Program-made: the position numbers and the translations under genes
Part shown: positions 7,439 to 16,674 of the stretch, piece by piece
How the letters are laid out: the number at the start of each line of letters is the position of its first letter
How positions within the stretch are numbered: the stretch's first letter is position 1
Source: Tepidibacter hydrothermalis
Lineage (GTDB): Bacteria > Bacillota > Clostridia > Peptostreptococcales > Peptostreptococcaceae
Length of the DNA: 64,000 nucleotides
Assembly: GCF_029542625.1 (NCBI RefSeq)
Contig: NZ_CP120733.1
Location: 186,001 to 250,000 of the forward strand
Reading direction: 5' to 3'
The notes under the pieces: generated by a model
Seen by the model: the letters and a program-made list of their open reading frames with translations, nothing else
Told to the model about the DNA's origin: nothing
The model's database searches: none

Positions 7439-9499
7439 TTGAAGGTAAATAGATTATTTAGTATGTTTCTAATTATAGCTATATTATTTTCTAGTGTTCT
7501 AGTATTCAAAAGAAATAGTATAGAAAGTGAATATAAAAATGTTGAGATAGTTCTTGATTATGATCAAGTACTTAATATGCAAAAAGAGAGTGATAAGGAT
7601 TTAAAGTATTTCTTAGATGAATTTAAGGATATGAAGGTGGGTTCGGTTGCTATAAATGAAGCTACTATAAATGCTTTAAAAAAGAGAAAAGAATATAAAA
7701 TAAAAACTAGCATAGACGGGTATGATTTAATAGTAAGTGCAGATGCTAGTATATATAATTTTATATTAGAAGGATTTAAAAGAAAAATAGGACAAGATAA
7801 GGTAGAAGCAATAGATGCTAACACTATGAGAATAAAAGGTGAGAGTAAAGATTACATATATGATGAAACTAAGCTTTATGATGTTAATGGAAATTATGTA
7901 GGAAAGAGTAGAGTTTTAGAGGGATCTAAACTGGAGTTTTTAGGACTTGGTTTCTTACAAGAAGATATAGATACAATAAAGGCAAGTGGACTTGATGTTC
8001 TTCCAAGACCTATATATTTATCTGAGTATGAGGATGAAAAAAGTATAAAGTACTATTTTGAATTTTTAGATGAACAAAATATCCATCCAAGCTCTATAAT
8101 ATTTGCTGGTGGAGAAGTTTTAGGTTTTGGCTTAGATACTGATTATTTACAAAAAGAGCTTAAAAAGAGAAATATGGTAGTAGGTATGATTGAAACTAGT
8201 GTACAAAGAGAAAATATAGATCAAAAAGGTCTTAATAAATTAGTTGAAGACACTGGATATTATGCTACAAGAGTTTTTAATGTATGGGATTGGGTTCAAA
8301 TAAGATATGATTATGAGATACCTCTACATCATCAAGGACAAGAGATAATAAACTCTATGTACAGAGCGGTTACAGAGAGAAATATAAGAATTATATACTT
8401 TAAACCTTTTATAGACAAGCAAGGTAAGTATGTAACTGAGATGAGTATATACAAGCAAAGATTTGAGGAATTTGATAATAGAATACAAAAGGGACATAAT
8501 ATGAAAATTGGCAAGGTCAATTCTATGAGGGAAGTTCATCCTAATAGATTGTTGCATATACCTATAGCTATAGGTATAATAGCTGCATTTTTAATATTAA
8601 TAGACAATTTAATTAATATAAAACCTAAGTATATGAATATACTATTTGGATTATCATCAGCTGGAACTGCAGCTTTATATGGTTTAGGTATTAAAGGTGA
8701 TTTACTAGATAAAATGTTTGCACTACTTGCAACTATTGCAATGCCTTCTATAAGTATGGCATTTATATTGTATGTTGTTAGAGCGGCTTTAAAAACTAAA
8801 AGTGATATGAATGCATTTAATATCCTATTAAAAGGAATAATAACATTAATAATAGCTTGTATTATATCTCTAATAGGAGTATTATTTGAAACTTCTATTT
8901 TACTTGATAGCAAGTTTTTACTTGAGATGGATATATTTAGAGGAGTTAAGATATCTCAGATTGCTCCAATAATGATTACTGTATTACTTTACTTATCTAT
9001 ATTTGGATATAAGAGAGAAAAAGAAAAAAATGGTTTATGTTTAAATGAGATAATAAGATTGTTTAAGGAAGATATAAAAATAGGACATGTTATAGTTTTA
9101 GGTGCGTTCTTGGTTATGGGTATTGTATTTATAGCTAGAACTGGACATGAAACTAACATAAAGCCTTCTAGCGTAGAATTATTGTTTAGAAATATGTTAG
9201 AATTATTTTTGACTGCAAGACCTAGAAACAAGTCATTCTTAATGGCTAATCCAGCATTTATTTTGATGATGTATCTAGCGTTTAGAAATCAAAAGTGGCC
9301 TATATTCATTCTGTCTTTATTAGTTGTAATAGGACAAGGTAATATAGTCAACACTTTCTCTCATATAAGAGCACCTCTTTATTTATCTTATATTAGAACT
9401 AATTATGAGATAGCGTTTGGTATTATACTAGGAGGTGTAGCTATTCTTTTAATCGATTTTATATGGAGAAAGATTGAAGGGAGAAAAATAAATGCCTAA
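7439..9499 (+). CDS. DUF5693-family multi-pass membrane protein
   Basis: A 686-residue protein if started at TTG 7439, six bases after AAAGGAGGG; an upstream ATG at 7403 would add 12 residues and lacks a good site. It has one N-terminal membrane segment (LFSMFLIIAILFSSVLVF), an extracytoplasmic domain of about 340 residues, and about eight membrane helices in the C-terminal 300 residues. I recognise the family as DUF5693, whose genes sit next to csaB in clostridia, as here (8-base overlap). With csaB and tagA/wecG downstream it probably helps make or export a pyruvylated wall polymer. Its biochemical role is not known to me. Confidence 0.85.
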   Translation: MKVNRLFSMFLIIAILFSSVLVFKRNSIESEYKNVEIVLDYDQVLNMQKESDKDLKYFLDEFKDMKVGSVAINEATINALKKRKEYKIKTSIDGYDLIVSADASIYNFILEGFKRKIGQDKVEAIDANTMRIKGESKDYIYDETKLYDVNGNYVGKSRVLEGSKLEFLGLGFLQEDIDTIKASGLDVLPRPIYLSEYEDEKSIKYYFEFLDEQNIHPSSIIFAGGEVLGFGLDTDYLQKELKKRNMVVGMIETSVQRENIDQKGLNKLVEDTGYYATRVFNVWDWVQIRYDYEIPLHHQGQEIINSMYRAVTERNIRIIYFKPFIDKQGKYVTEMSIYKQRFEEFDNRIQKGHNMKIGKVNSMREVHPNRLLHIPIAIGIIAAFLILIDNLINIKPKYMNILFGLSSAGTAALYGLGIKGDLLDKMFALLATIAMPSISMAFILYVVRAALKTKSDMNAFNILLKGIITLIIACIISLIGVLFETSILLDSKFLLEMDIFRGVKISQIAPIMITVLLYLSIFGYKREKEKNGLCLNEIIRLFKEDIKIGHVIVLGAFLVMGIVFIARTGHETNIKPSSVELLFRNMLELFLTARPRNKSFLMANPAFILMMYLAFRNQKWPIFILSLLVVIGQGNIVNTFSHIRAPLYLSYIRTNYEIAFGIILGGVAILLIDFIWRKIEGRKINA

Positions 9500-10616
9500 A
9501 GTTGTTATATCCGGTTATTATGGTTTCAATAATATCGGAGATGAAGCTATACTTAAAGGATTAATAGATGGAATAAAAGATTTTAATCAGGATACTGAGA
9601 TAGTTGTTTTATCTCAGTATCCTGAATTCACTTCGAAAAAACATAATGTAAGATCTATAAAGAGAATGAATCTTTTTAGTATAATAAAAGAAATTAAGGA
9701 CTGTGATTTGTTAGTTAGTGGTGGTGGATCACTACTTCAAGATGTAACTTCAAAGAGGTCTATTCTTTATTATATAGCGATAATAAATATAGCAAAGATT
9801 TTAAATAAAAAGGTTATGATATACTCTCAAGGTATAGGTCCTGTTAACAAAAAGTACAATCGAAATATTTTAAAGAGAGTTTTAAATAAGGTCGATTTTA
9901 TAAATGTAAGAGATGAGAACTCTAAACAAGAGCTTGTAGATATGGGTATAGAAAAGGATATACTAGTTACAATGGATACTGTGTTTGGAATTAAAAAGCC
10001 AGATATTGAGATTGGAAAAGAAATACTAAGGGATATAAATATAGATTTTGAAAAGAAGATAGTGGGGCTTTCTATAAGGCCATGGAAGAACAATAAGCAG
10101 ATAGTAACAGAGATTTCTAAGGTTTGTGAAAGTTTGGTTGAGGAATACGATTATCAAGTTCTATTTATACCTTTCCATTTTTATGCAGATTCTAGTATAA
10201 TAAAAGATATTTACAAGAACATAGATAAAAAATATAGAGAAAATGTATTCGTATTAGATAAGTATCTTTATGTAGATGAATATATATCTTTGGTTGGAAA
10301 TCTAGATTTTTTAATAGGAATGAGGCTTCACGCACTTATATTTTCTGTTTTAATGGGAGTACCTGTTGTAGGACTTTCTTATGATCCGAAAATAAATAAT
10401 TTTTTAAATTTTATTGAAAAAAATGAGGTTATATCTATTTTAAATATAAATTTTAATGATATAATGAATGAGGTAAAATGTTTAATAGACAACATAGATG
10501 ACGAGAGAGCATTAATATCTAAAAAGAAAGATGAATTTAGGGAAATAACAGATATTCATAATAAGGTATTGATGGATCTGATTGAAAATAGAGGTGAATA
10601 CTTTGGAAAAAATTAA
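9492..10616 (+). CDS. csaB: Polysaccharide pyruvyl transferase CsaB
   Basis: A 374-residue enzyme that adds ketal-linked pyruvate from PEP to wall polysaccharide, the anchor for SLH-domain or comparable S-layer proteins in Gram-positives. Family motifs are SGYYGFNNIGDEAILKGLI at the N terminus, VSGGGSLLQDVTSKRSILYY in the first half and GMRLHALIFSVLMGVPVVGLSYDPKI in the second. The start at ATG 9492 overlaps the upstream gene by 8 bases and follows GAAGGGAG. Overlaps on both sides show a tight operon with DUF5693 and tagA/wecG. Confidence 0.95.
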   Translation: MPKVVISGYYGFNNIGDEAILKGLIDGIKDFNQDTEIVVLSQYPEFTSKKHNVRSIKRMNLFSIIKEIKDCDLLVSGGGSLLQDVTSKRSILYYIAIINIAKILNKKVMIYSQGIGPVNKKYNRNILKRVLNKVDFINVRDENSKQELVDMGIEKDILVTMDTVFGIKKPDIEIGKEILRDINIDFEKKIVGLSIRPWKNNKQIVTEISKVCESLVEEYDYQVLFIPFHFYADSSIIKDIYKNIDKKYRENVFVLDKYLYVDEYISLVGNLDFLIGMRLHALIFSVLMGVPVVGLSYDPKINNFLNFIEKNEVISILNINFNDIMNEVKCLIDNIDDERALISKKKDEFREITDIHNKVLMDLIENRGEYFGKN

Positions 10617-11346
10617 TATTTTAGGAGTTCCAGTACATAAAGTAGATATGAATGAAGCACTAAATGTATCTAGTAGCTTTTTTGATAGAGATAAAAAAAG
10701 TGTTATAGTAACACCAAATAGTGAAATCGTTATGATGGCTAAAGATGATGAGAAATTTTTAAATATAATAAAAGAAGCAGATCTTGTTATACCAGATGGA
10801 ATAGGTCTTGTAATAGCTTCTAAAATGATAAAGAATCCTCTAAATGAAAGAGTTACAGGAATTGATCTTATGGAGAATATACTTAATTACTGTAATGAAA
10901 ATAATAAATCTATATTTATACTAGGTGGAAAGCCTGGAGTTGCTGATAAAGCAGTTGAAAATATAGTTAAGAAATATCCTAATATAAAAAGTTCAGGATC
11001 TTATCATGGTTACTTTAAAGGACATCATATAGGTCATGAAGGGCATGATGAGGAAAAAGAGGTTATAAATAAGATAAATGAATTAAAACCTGATATATTA
11101 TTTGTTGCATTTGGAGCTCCTAAGCAGGAGTTATGGATTCAAAGATATAAAGATGAGGTAAATACGTCTATACTTATGGGTGTTGGAGGAAGTGTTGATG
11201 TATATGCAGGAGAAGTTCAAAGAGCACCTGAGTTTTATCAAAAGTTTGGACTTGAATGGTTATATAGACTTATAAAAGAACCTTGGAGATATAAAAGAAT
11301 GATGTTATTACCTAAGTTTATTGTACAAGTAGCAATAAAAAAATAG
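10603..11346 (+). CDS. tagA: WecG/TagA/CpsF family glycosyltransferase
   Basis: A GT26 enzyme of 247 residues that in the family adds N-acetylmannosamine to GlcNAc-PP-undecaprenol, the committed step of a linkage unit or teichoic-acid-like polymer. Motifs: TPNSEIVMMAKDDEKFLNII, IPDGIGLVIASKM (catalytic Asp region), ERVTGIDLM, FGAPKQELWIQRY and GGSVDVYAGEVQRAPEF, ending with LEWLYRLIKEPWRYKRM. I place the start at TTG 10603, six bases after AGAGGTG, overlapping csaB by 14 bases. An ATG at 10582 would add seven residues. The sugar donor here is inferred from the family. Confidence 0.93.
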   Translation: MEKINILGVPVHKVDMNEALNVSSSFFDRDKKSVIVTPNSEIVMMAKDDEKFLNIIKEADLVIPDGIGLVIASKMIKNPLNERVTGIDLMENILNYCNENNKSIFILGGKPGVADKAVENIVKKYPNIKSSGSYHGYFKGHHIGHEGHDEEKEVINKINELKPDILFVAFGAPKQELWIQRYKDEVNTSILMGVGGSVDVYAGEVQRAPEFYQKFGLEWLYRLIKEPWRYKRMMLLPKFIVQVAIKK

Positions 11347-11364
11347 ATAAAGGGGAAGTGCAAT

Positions 11365-12231
11365 ATGAAAAAAAAGCACTGGAGTACTATATTAATTGAA
11401 TATATACTTATAACTGTTGGATGTGCCTTAATGGCAGTATCTATAGATCTATTTTTAGCACCTCACACAATAGCCCCTGGTGGAGTGACTGGTCTTGCAA
11501 TAGTTATTAAAAAAATTACAGGGATATCTGTTTCTGTAACTAACTTAGTTATAAATGTTCCACTTTTTATAGCTGGAGTTATAGTTCTTGGTAAAGCATT
11601 CGGAGCAAAAACTGGTTATGCTACACTAGCATTATCATTTTTTATAGAATTAGTTTCAAAAGCATCTCAAGGATACATACCAACTAATGATATGCTGTTA
11701 TCCACTATATATGGAGGTCTTATTACAGGAGTTGGAATAGGTCTTGTATTTAAATCTGGAGGAACAACTGGAGGGACAGATCTAGCAGGAGCAATGCTAA
11801 ACAAATATTTTCCTAATATAAGTATACCAAAGCTTATGATGTGTATAGACCTTTGCATAGTTGCACTTGCAGGTTTTGTAAATAAGAATGTAGAAACATC
11901 TTTATACTCTATAATTGCTCTTTATATACTTGTTAAAATGGCTGACTTTATAATAGAGGGTATGGGATATTCTAAAGCATTCTTTGTTATATCATCAAAG
12001 CCTGATGAAATAAGTGATGAGATAATGCAAAATCTAGGACGAGGAGTTACTTCTCTAAATGGAAAAGGAATGTACACTAAGGAAGAGAAAAATATATTGT
12101 GGGTAGTAGTTGATAGAACACAAGAGGTAAAATTAAAGGACATAGTGAAAGATGTAGATGAAAATGCATTTATCATGGTTGCGAATGTACATGAGGTTTT
12201 AGGTGAAGGTTTTAAGCCTATGAGATCATAG
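11365..12231 (+). CDS. YitT family membrane protein (DUF161/DUF2179)
   Basis: A 288-residue protein with five or six membrane helices in the first 200 residues and a soluble DUF2179 domain at the C terminus (about 210-288, VISSKPDEISDEIM to VANVHEVLGEGF). The Gly-rich PGGVTGLAIVIKK and SGGTTGGTDLAGAML segments are hallmarks of the family. Function is uncertain; members have been discussed as transporters and occur in several copies per genome. The ATG follows AAAGGGGAAG and lies 18 bases after tagA, so it may be cotranscribed with the wall-polymer genes. Confidence 0.92.
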   Translation: MKKKHWSTILIEYILITVGCALMAVSIDLFLAPHTIAPGGVTGLAIVIKKITGISVSVTNLVINVPLFIAGVIVLGKAFGAKTGYATLALSFFIELVSKASQGYIPTNDMLLSTIYGGLITGVGIGLVFKSGGTTGGTDLAGAMLNKYFPNISIPKLMMCIDLCIVALAGFVNKNVETSLYSIIALYILVKMADFIIEGMGYSKAFFVISSKPDEISDEIMQNLGRGVTSLNGKGMYTKEEKNILWVVVDRTQEVKLKDIVKDVDENAFIMVANVHEVLGEGFKPMRS

Positions 12232-12254
12232 TGTTAGTTAAATTTTAAAGATAT

Positions 12255-12392
12255 ATATCCGAAAGCTAAAAGATCTAGAACTCCATCATTTGAGTGCTGG
12301 AGTTAAGAACTTAAAAGCTTATGGATTAGCTTAACTAAAAATTCAGTTAAAGTAAAAACTGTATCTGAATTAAGTTTCGCTTTAGTTAAAAT
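12255..12392 (+). repeat. Family 3 structured element in the leader of the transketolase operon
   Basis: ATCC at 12257-12260 pairs with GGAT at 12323-12326 around a long hairpin with AAAGCT/AGCTT and AACTCCA/TGGAGTT helices. TTAACTAAA (12331-12339) pairs with TTTAGTTAA (12381-12389), enclosing TTCAG/CTGAA. The same order of parts occurs at 7031-7167. No T-run follows and the transketolase ribosome binding site begins about ten bases later, so it may be an untranslated-leader structure or an inserted element. Confidence 0.6.
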
Positions 12393-12411
12393 ATAAAAAG
12401 GAGGGTAATAA

Positions 12412-13233
12412 ATGAGAGATCATAATGAATTGAAGCAAGTTGCTACGAGTATAAGAAAGAATATAGTTCAAATGATTAATGAATCAAAATCAGGTCATCC
12501 AGGAGGTTCGTTATCTTGTGTTGAAATAGTTACAGCTTTATATTTTGACGAGATGAACATAGATGTTCAAAATCCTAAGAAGGAAGATAGAGATAGATTC
12601 GTATTATCAAAGGGACATGCAGCTCCTGTTTTATATAGTGCTCTTGCTGAAAAAGGATATTTTGAAAAGGAAGAGTTATTCAAATTAAGAAAGGTAAATT
12701 CTATGCTTCAAGGACATCCTGATATGAAAGGAACTCCTGGAGTTGAAATGTCTACAGGATCTTTAGGACAAGGATTCTCTGTTGCTTGTGGTATGGCCAT
12801 GGCATCTAAGATGGATAATGCTCCTTGGAGAGTATATAGTGTACTTGGAGATGGAGAGATTCAAGAAGGTTTAATTTGGGAAGCTGCTATGAGTGCTGCT
12901 CACTACAAATTAGATAACTTAGTTGCTTTCTTAGATTTCAATGGACTTCAAATTGATGGTAAGAATGAAGATGTAATGAATATCTATCCAGTTGTTGATA
13001 AATTCAAGGCTTTTGGATGGAATGTAATAGAAATAGACGGACATGATTTTGATCAAATATTTGCATCACTTGATTCAGCTAGAGAAACAGTAGGAAAACC
13101 TACTATGATAATAGCTAAGACTGTTAAAGGTAAAGGCGTTTCATTCATGGAAAACCAAGCTGGATGGCATGGAACAGCTCCTAGTGATGAAGATCTTGAA
13201 GTAGCTTTAAAAGAATTAGGAGGTGCTAAGTAA
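12412..13233 (+). CDS. tktA: Transketolase, N-terminal subunit
   Basis: A 273-residue half-transketolase carrying the thiamine-diphosphate pyrophosphate-binding domain. The motif [24 protein letters not shown] is the TPP signature, and [21 protein letters not shown] near the N terminus is typical. With the C-terminal subunit it moves two-carbon ketol units between sugar phosphates in the non-oxidative pentose phosphate pathway. Split transketolases are common in clostridia and archaea. The ATG follows AAAGGAGGG; the next gene starts at the last base of this stop codon, so translation is coupled. Confidence 0.96.
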   Translation: MRDHNELKQVATSIRKNIVQMINESKSGHPGGSLSCVEIVTALYFDEMNIDVQNPKKEDRDRFVLSKGHAAPVLYSALAEKGYFEKEELFKLRKVNSMLQGHPDMKGTPGVEMSTGSLGQGFSVACGMAMASKMDNAPWRVYSVLGDGEIQEGLIWEAAMSAAHYKLDNLVAFLDFNGLQIDGKNEDVMNIYPVVDKFKAFGWNVIEIDGHDFDQIFASLDSARETVGKPTMIIAKTVKGKGVSFMENQAGWHGTAPSDEDLEVALKELGGAK

Positions 13234-14159
13234 TGAAGAAAATAGCAACGAGAGAAGCTTATGGTAATGCCCTTGTAAAACTTGGACAAATGAACGAAAA
13301 TGTAGTAGTATTTGATGCAGACCTTTCAAAATCTACAAAAACAGCAGGTTTCCAAAAGTCATTCCCTACTAGATTCTTCAATATGGGAATAGCAGAGCAA
13401 AACTTAATAGGAGCTGCAGCTGGTATGTCAACTGCAGGAAAGATTCCTTTTGCAAGTACTTTTGCAATGTTTGCAACTGGTAGAGCTTTTGAAGTAATAA
13501 GAAACTCTGTATGCTACCCTAAGTTAAATGTAAAGGTATGTGCAACTCATGCAGGACTTACAGTTGGAGAAGATGGAGCATCTCACCAATCTGTAGAAGA
13601 TATATCTATAATGAGATCTGTTCCTAATATGACAGTAATAGTTCCAGCTGATGGAGTAGAAACAGAGCAAATTATATTTGAAGTAGCTAAATACAATGGA
13701 CCAGTTTATGTAAGACTTGGAAGATCAGCAGTACCTACTATATTCGATGAAAACTATAAATTCGAAATAGGTAAGGGTGTTGAAGTTAAAGAGGGAACTG
13801 ATGCTACTGTAATAGCTTGTGGAATAATGGTAAATGAAGCTATGAAGGCTCATGATATGTTAAAAGAAGAAGGTATATCTTTAAGAGTTATAAATATGCC
13901 TACTATAAAGCCTATAGATACTGATATAATAGTAAAAGCTGCTAAAGAAACAAAAGCTATAATAACAGCAGAAGAGCATAATATAATTGGAGGATTAGGA
14001 TCAGCAGTTAGTGAAGTTGTAGTTGAGAATTGTCCAGTACCAGTTAAGAGAGTTGGAGTTAAGGATACTTTTGGTGAGTCAGGATCTCCTAATGACTTAT
14101 TAGAGAAGTATGGTTTAACAGCTAATGATATAGTTAAGGCAGTTAAAGAAAGCCTTTAA
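13233..14159 (+). CDS. tktB: Transketolase, C-terminal subunit
   Basis: A 308-residue partner subunit with the pyrimidine-binding and C-terminal transketolase domains. FFNMGIAEQNLIGAAAGMS contains the Glu that activates TPP, and THAGLTVGEDGASHQSVEDI is the usual substrate-side loop. The C-terminal part (about 185-308) shows VIACGIMVNEAMKAHDML and EEHNIIGGLGSAVSEVV. The frame overlaps the upstream stop by one base (TAATG). A strong terminator follows, ending a two-gene operon. Confidence 0.96.
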   Translation: MKKIATREAYGNALVKLGQMNENVVVFDADLSKSTKTAGFQKSFPTRFFNMGIAEQNLIGAAAGMSTAGKIPFASTFAMFATGRAFEVIRNSVCYPKLNVKVCATHAGLTVGEDGASHQSVEDISIMRSVPNMTVIVPADGVETEQIIFEVAKYNGPVYVRLGRSAVPTIFDENYKFEIGKGVEVKEGTDATVIACGIMVNEAMKAHDMLKEEGISLRVINMPTIKPIDTDIIVKAAKETKAIITAEEHNIIGGLGSAVSEVVVENCPVPVKRVGVKDTFGESGSPNDLLEKYGLTANDIVKAVKESL

Positions 14160-14167
14160 TAATAGTT

Positions 14168-14198
14168 AAAAGCTAGCATTTTTATGCTAGCTTTTTTT
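14168..14198 (+). terminator. Terminator of the transketolase operon
   Basis: AAAGCTAGCAT pairs with ATGCTAGCTTT around a TTTT loop, followed by T residues. Confidence 0.9.
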
Positions 14199-14208
14199 CT
14201 GTCTATAT

Positions 14209-14374
14209 ATGCAATTAAAAATGTATGTATAAAATTGTTAATAAAAATTATATTCAGAATCTCCTTAGTTCGTTATATTAGGATGTAATAGCAGAATTAA
14301 ATTTATCTCAACTAATAAAAAAATAATAAAATATGCAATAGTGTAAAATATAGTGCTTAATCAAAAATGAGGCT
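14209..14374 (-). pseudogene. Duplicated ytrH start fragment with its upstream region
   Basis: This stretch aligns base for base by eye, with scattered substitutions, to 19289-19452, which holds the first 14 codons of ytrH (minus strand) and its upstream sequence. Here the start codon is ATA instead of ATG and the coding part stops at the transketolase terminator, so it is not expressed as protein. The shared upstream part runs into family 1 copy B here and into a bare family 1 hairpin at 19430-19480. It marks a partial duplication about 5 kb away. Confidence 0.75.
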
Positions 14375-14580
14375 CATTGAAATACCGCTATCTAGTCAAT
14401 ATTTTAATAAAACTAAAGATTGCATCTTATTAAACATTCTAAAACTTCATAAACTCCCTACGGTCAAACAATGAAGTTTCTTAACGGATATTTAAACGTT
14501 GCAATCTAAGTTTTATAAAAAAATATTAACAAAAAAATAGCTAACATTTCAATGAGCCTCATTTTCAAGTATCATGTTTG
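14351..14580 (+). repeat. Family 1 palindromic element, copy B (full length)
   Basis: The best-preserved copy. A 20-bp perfect stem joins 14364-14383 and 14546-14565. Next inside are ACCGCTA opposite TAGCTAAC, an AT-rich stem (AATATTTTAATAAAACT against AGTTTTATAAAAAAATATT), AGATTGCA/TGCAATCT, and the apical ACTTCAT/ATGAAGT with the loop AAACTCCCTACGGTCAAACA. TAGTGCTTAATCAAAA precedes the stem. It lies in a 490-base gene gap that otherwise holds only the ytrH fragment. Confidence 0.8.
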
Positions 14581-14652
14581 GAGTTTGAGCATAATTAAGA
14601 AACAATACACAAAGATTCATTTTAAAATTTTTATTTTTTTATTATAGTTTCA

Positions 14653-14895
14653 TTATGTCAATTTAATACATAAATAAATCAAATAAATTAAAAAACAATA
14701 TTCTAATATCTCTAGAATTGGTTTAGCTAAAGGAAAATTTTTTTCTGAAATTTTATTTAGAAAATAGAAAATACTTATTTTATCATATTGACAATATTTT
14801 TTATCTGAATACGAAAAATAAATATTAAAAGCCTGTATAATTATATATCCTACTATCAAAAATACAAAAGAAAAAACAAATAAATACTTCTCCAA
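14653..14895 (-). CDS. Small membrane protein, unknown
   Basis: An 80-residue protein if started at TTG 14895, five bases after GGAGG on the minus strand; the in-frame ATG at 14907 overlaps that site and is less likely. Two membrane segments are visible, EKYLFVFSFVFLIVGYIIIQAF at the start and ILEYCFLIYLIYLCIKLT at the end, with a charged cytoplasmic or external loop between. I do not recognise it. It stands alone between copy B and the gene at 15111, which is on the opposite strand. Confidence 0.6.
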   Translation of the reverse strand: MEKYLFVFSFVFLIVGYIIIQAFNIYFSYSDKKYCQYDKISIFYFLNKISEKNFPLAKPILEILEYCFLIYLIYLCIKLT

Positions 14896-15110
14896 AGAAA
14901 CCTCCATTTCTGCATTAAGTCAGTTCTTACTTAATACATACTAAATAAATCATTTTGAATTTTACAATAATAGTAAATGTATTTCTAGTATAACATATTT
15001 AAAAAAATAATTTTTTATTTGAAATTAAAATATATAAGTAAAGTTCTTATAAGACGAAAGTGGTATAATATTATATAAATGGAATAAAATTACAAATGAG
15101 GAGGGGTAAT

Positions 15111-16445
15111 ATGAAAAAAATTTTATGTAATGGATTTTTTATTCTTTTTATTTTAACAATATGTGTATTTAAATTTCCAGCTTACGCTCAGGAGAACAAT
15201 ACTTTTACAGGGTGGTTGGATCAGATTACAGATGACAGAATGAAAGAGTGGACAGTACAATTTGGTGATTCTTTAAATAAGGATACAATTACATCAGATA
15301 ATATTTATATTAAAGATATTGATGGTAGATGGGTTGAAAGTAAGTTAATTGTAAGTCAAGATGATAAAACGGTTACAATAAAACCAATACTTCCCTATGA
15401 TACAGATAAAAAATACTTTATCTATATAACTTCAAAGGTTAAGTCAAGTGAAAATAAAAATTTGACAAAAGAAATAAAAATGTCATTTATAGTAAAACCT
15501 AAAGATGATAAATATGAAGGTGAAAAAATAGCAGGGTATGTTGTTGATAGATGGAATCAAAATGGATCTGTTTTTGTAGAAGTAGATAACGGAGAAAAGG
15601 TAAGATATAAAGTAGAAAAAGGATCAGATAATGTATGTGAAGAAAATATAATAGTATTTAGCAAGAATAGTAATGGAAATATTGAAGTAGCAGATAGTTT
15701 AGATAAGGATTTTACTTTATATAAAGGAAAAGTTAAAGCTAGGGATGGGAAATATATAATTATTTCTAATGGAAAAAAAGAAAATAAATTAAAGTTTGCA
15801 GACAATGTTATTTGTTATGAAGAAGATAATCAAAAAAGTGTATCATCTATAAAATCAAATAGCAAAATAAAGGTGATTGTAAAAGATAATTTGATTCAAG
15901 TTGTAAAAATATATGAGAATGAAGACATTAAATATAAAGATGATGAGGATGTTATAAATGAAGAAAAAGATAGAGATGATTTAAGTAAAGATAAAGAAGA
16001 TGTTGCAAGTGAAGAAGATAGTGATGAAATAGTTGGATATGTAGTAGATAGATGGAATGAGAATGGAGATCTTTTTGCAAAAATTATGTATCCTGAGATA
16101 AATTCTAATGATGAAGTATGTGAAAAAACATATAAAGTAGAATCAGAAGGTATAACAAAAGACACAATAATAGTATTTACAGAAAATAGTGATGGAAATA
16201 TTGAATTGAAGGACTATTCATATAATGATTTTAAGATGTATGCAGGGGAGATTAAAGATATAGATGGAGATAAGATAAATGTTTATGATTGTCATGATAA
16301 GAATAAACATTTATTAAAATTAGAACCAAATACAGTTTGCTTCTTCGATGGAGAGCAAATAAAATTATCTGATTTAAGAGAAGATAGTCTTATAAGAGTT
16401 TATGTAAAAGATAATAGTGCTAAAGTTATAAAAATTTATGATTAA
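15111..16445 (+). CDS. Secreted SbsA Ig-like protein with two internal repeats
   Basis: A 444-residue exported protein; ATG 15111 follows AGGAGGGG. Residues 1-26 form a signal peptide ending AYAQ. Residues 30-135 are an SbsA-type Ig-like domain (ITDDRMKEWTVQFGDSLNKD, VTIKPILPYDTDKKYFIYI), the module used by S-layer and wall proteins. Two homologous repeats of about 125 residues follow, each beginning GYVVDRWN-NG and ending KVIVKDNLIQVVKIYE or RVYVKDNSAKVIKIYD, separated by an acidic linker near 280-305. It is probably wall-associated or secreted; the repeat's function is unknown to me. A terminator follows the stop. Confidence 0.85.
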   Translation: MKKILCNGFFILFILTICVFKFPAYAQENNTFTGWLDQITDDRMKEWTVQFGDSLNKDTITSDNIYIKDIDGRWVESKLIVSQDDKTVTIKPILPYDTDKKYFIYITSKVKSSENKNLTKEIKMSFIVKPKDDKYEGEKIAGYVVDRWNQNGSVFVEVDNGEKVRYKVEKGSDNVCEENIIVFSKNSNGNIEVADSLDKDFTLYKGKVKARDGKYIIISNGKKENKLKFADNVICYEEDNQKSVSSIKSNSKIKVIVKDNLIQVVKIYENEDIKYKDDEDVINEEKDRDDLSKDKEDVASEEDSDEIVGYVVDRWNENGDLFAKIMYPEINSNDEVCEKTYKVESEGITKDTIIVFTENSDGNIELKDYSYNDFKMYAGEIKDIDGDKINVYDCHDKNKHLLKLEPNTVCFFDGEQIKLSDLREDSLIRVYVKDNSAKVIKIYD

Positions 16446-16492
16446 ATTTATTACATATATAGTCAGTGTAAAAATGTACTAGAACGAAAATG

Positions 16493-16548
16493 AATCCTCT
16501 TTTTGGTGATAATCAATTTAAGATTAAAAACCAGAAAGAGGATTTTTT
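16493..16548 (+). terminator. Terminator after the Ig-like secreted protein gene
   Basis: AATCCTCTTT at 16493-16502 pairs with AAAGAGGATT at 16535-16544, followed by T residues. The loop carries a further possible TGGT/ACCA pairing. Confidence 0.8.
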
Positions 16549-16674
16549 GGGTATGTAATTAAATCTGTGTCTAAGCCACTTTTTCAATCCACTATAAATC
16601 TTTATATCAAGCACAATATTACATGTAAAGGGATTGAAACCGATTTGTTAAAGCACAAAGTTATTTACACACTC

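Noticed and set aside
12255-12392. T-box or known metabolite riboswitch before transketolase.
   Set aside because: No T-box sequence, no specifier or TGG motif, and no terminator; the same structure is found nested in an unrelated repeat at 7031.
16582-16640. TTTCAATCC and GGATTGAAA flank 40 bases, with an end GGGATTGAAAC like some type I-B CRISPR repeats.
   Set aside because: Only one unit on each strand, no second spaced repeat, and no cas genes nearby. Most likely an ordinary inverted repeat between two terminating genes.
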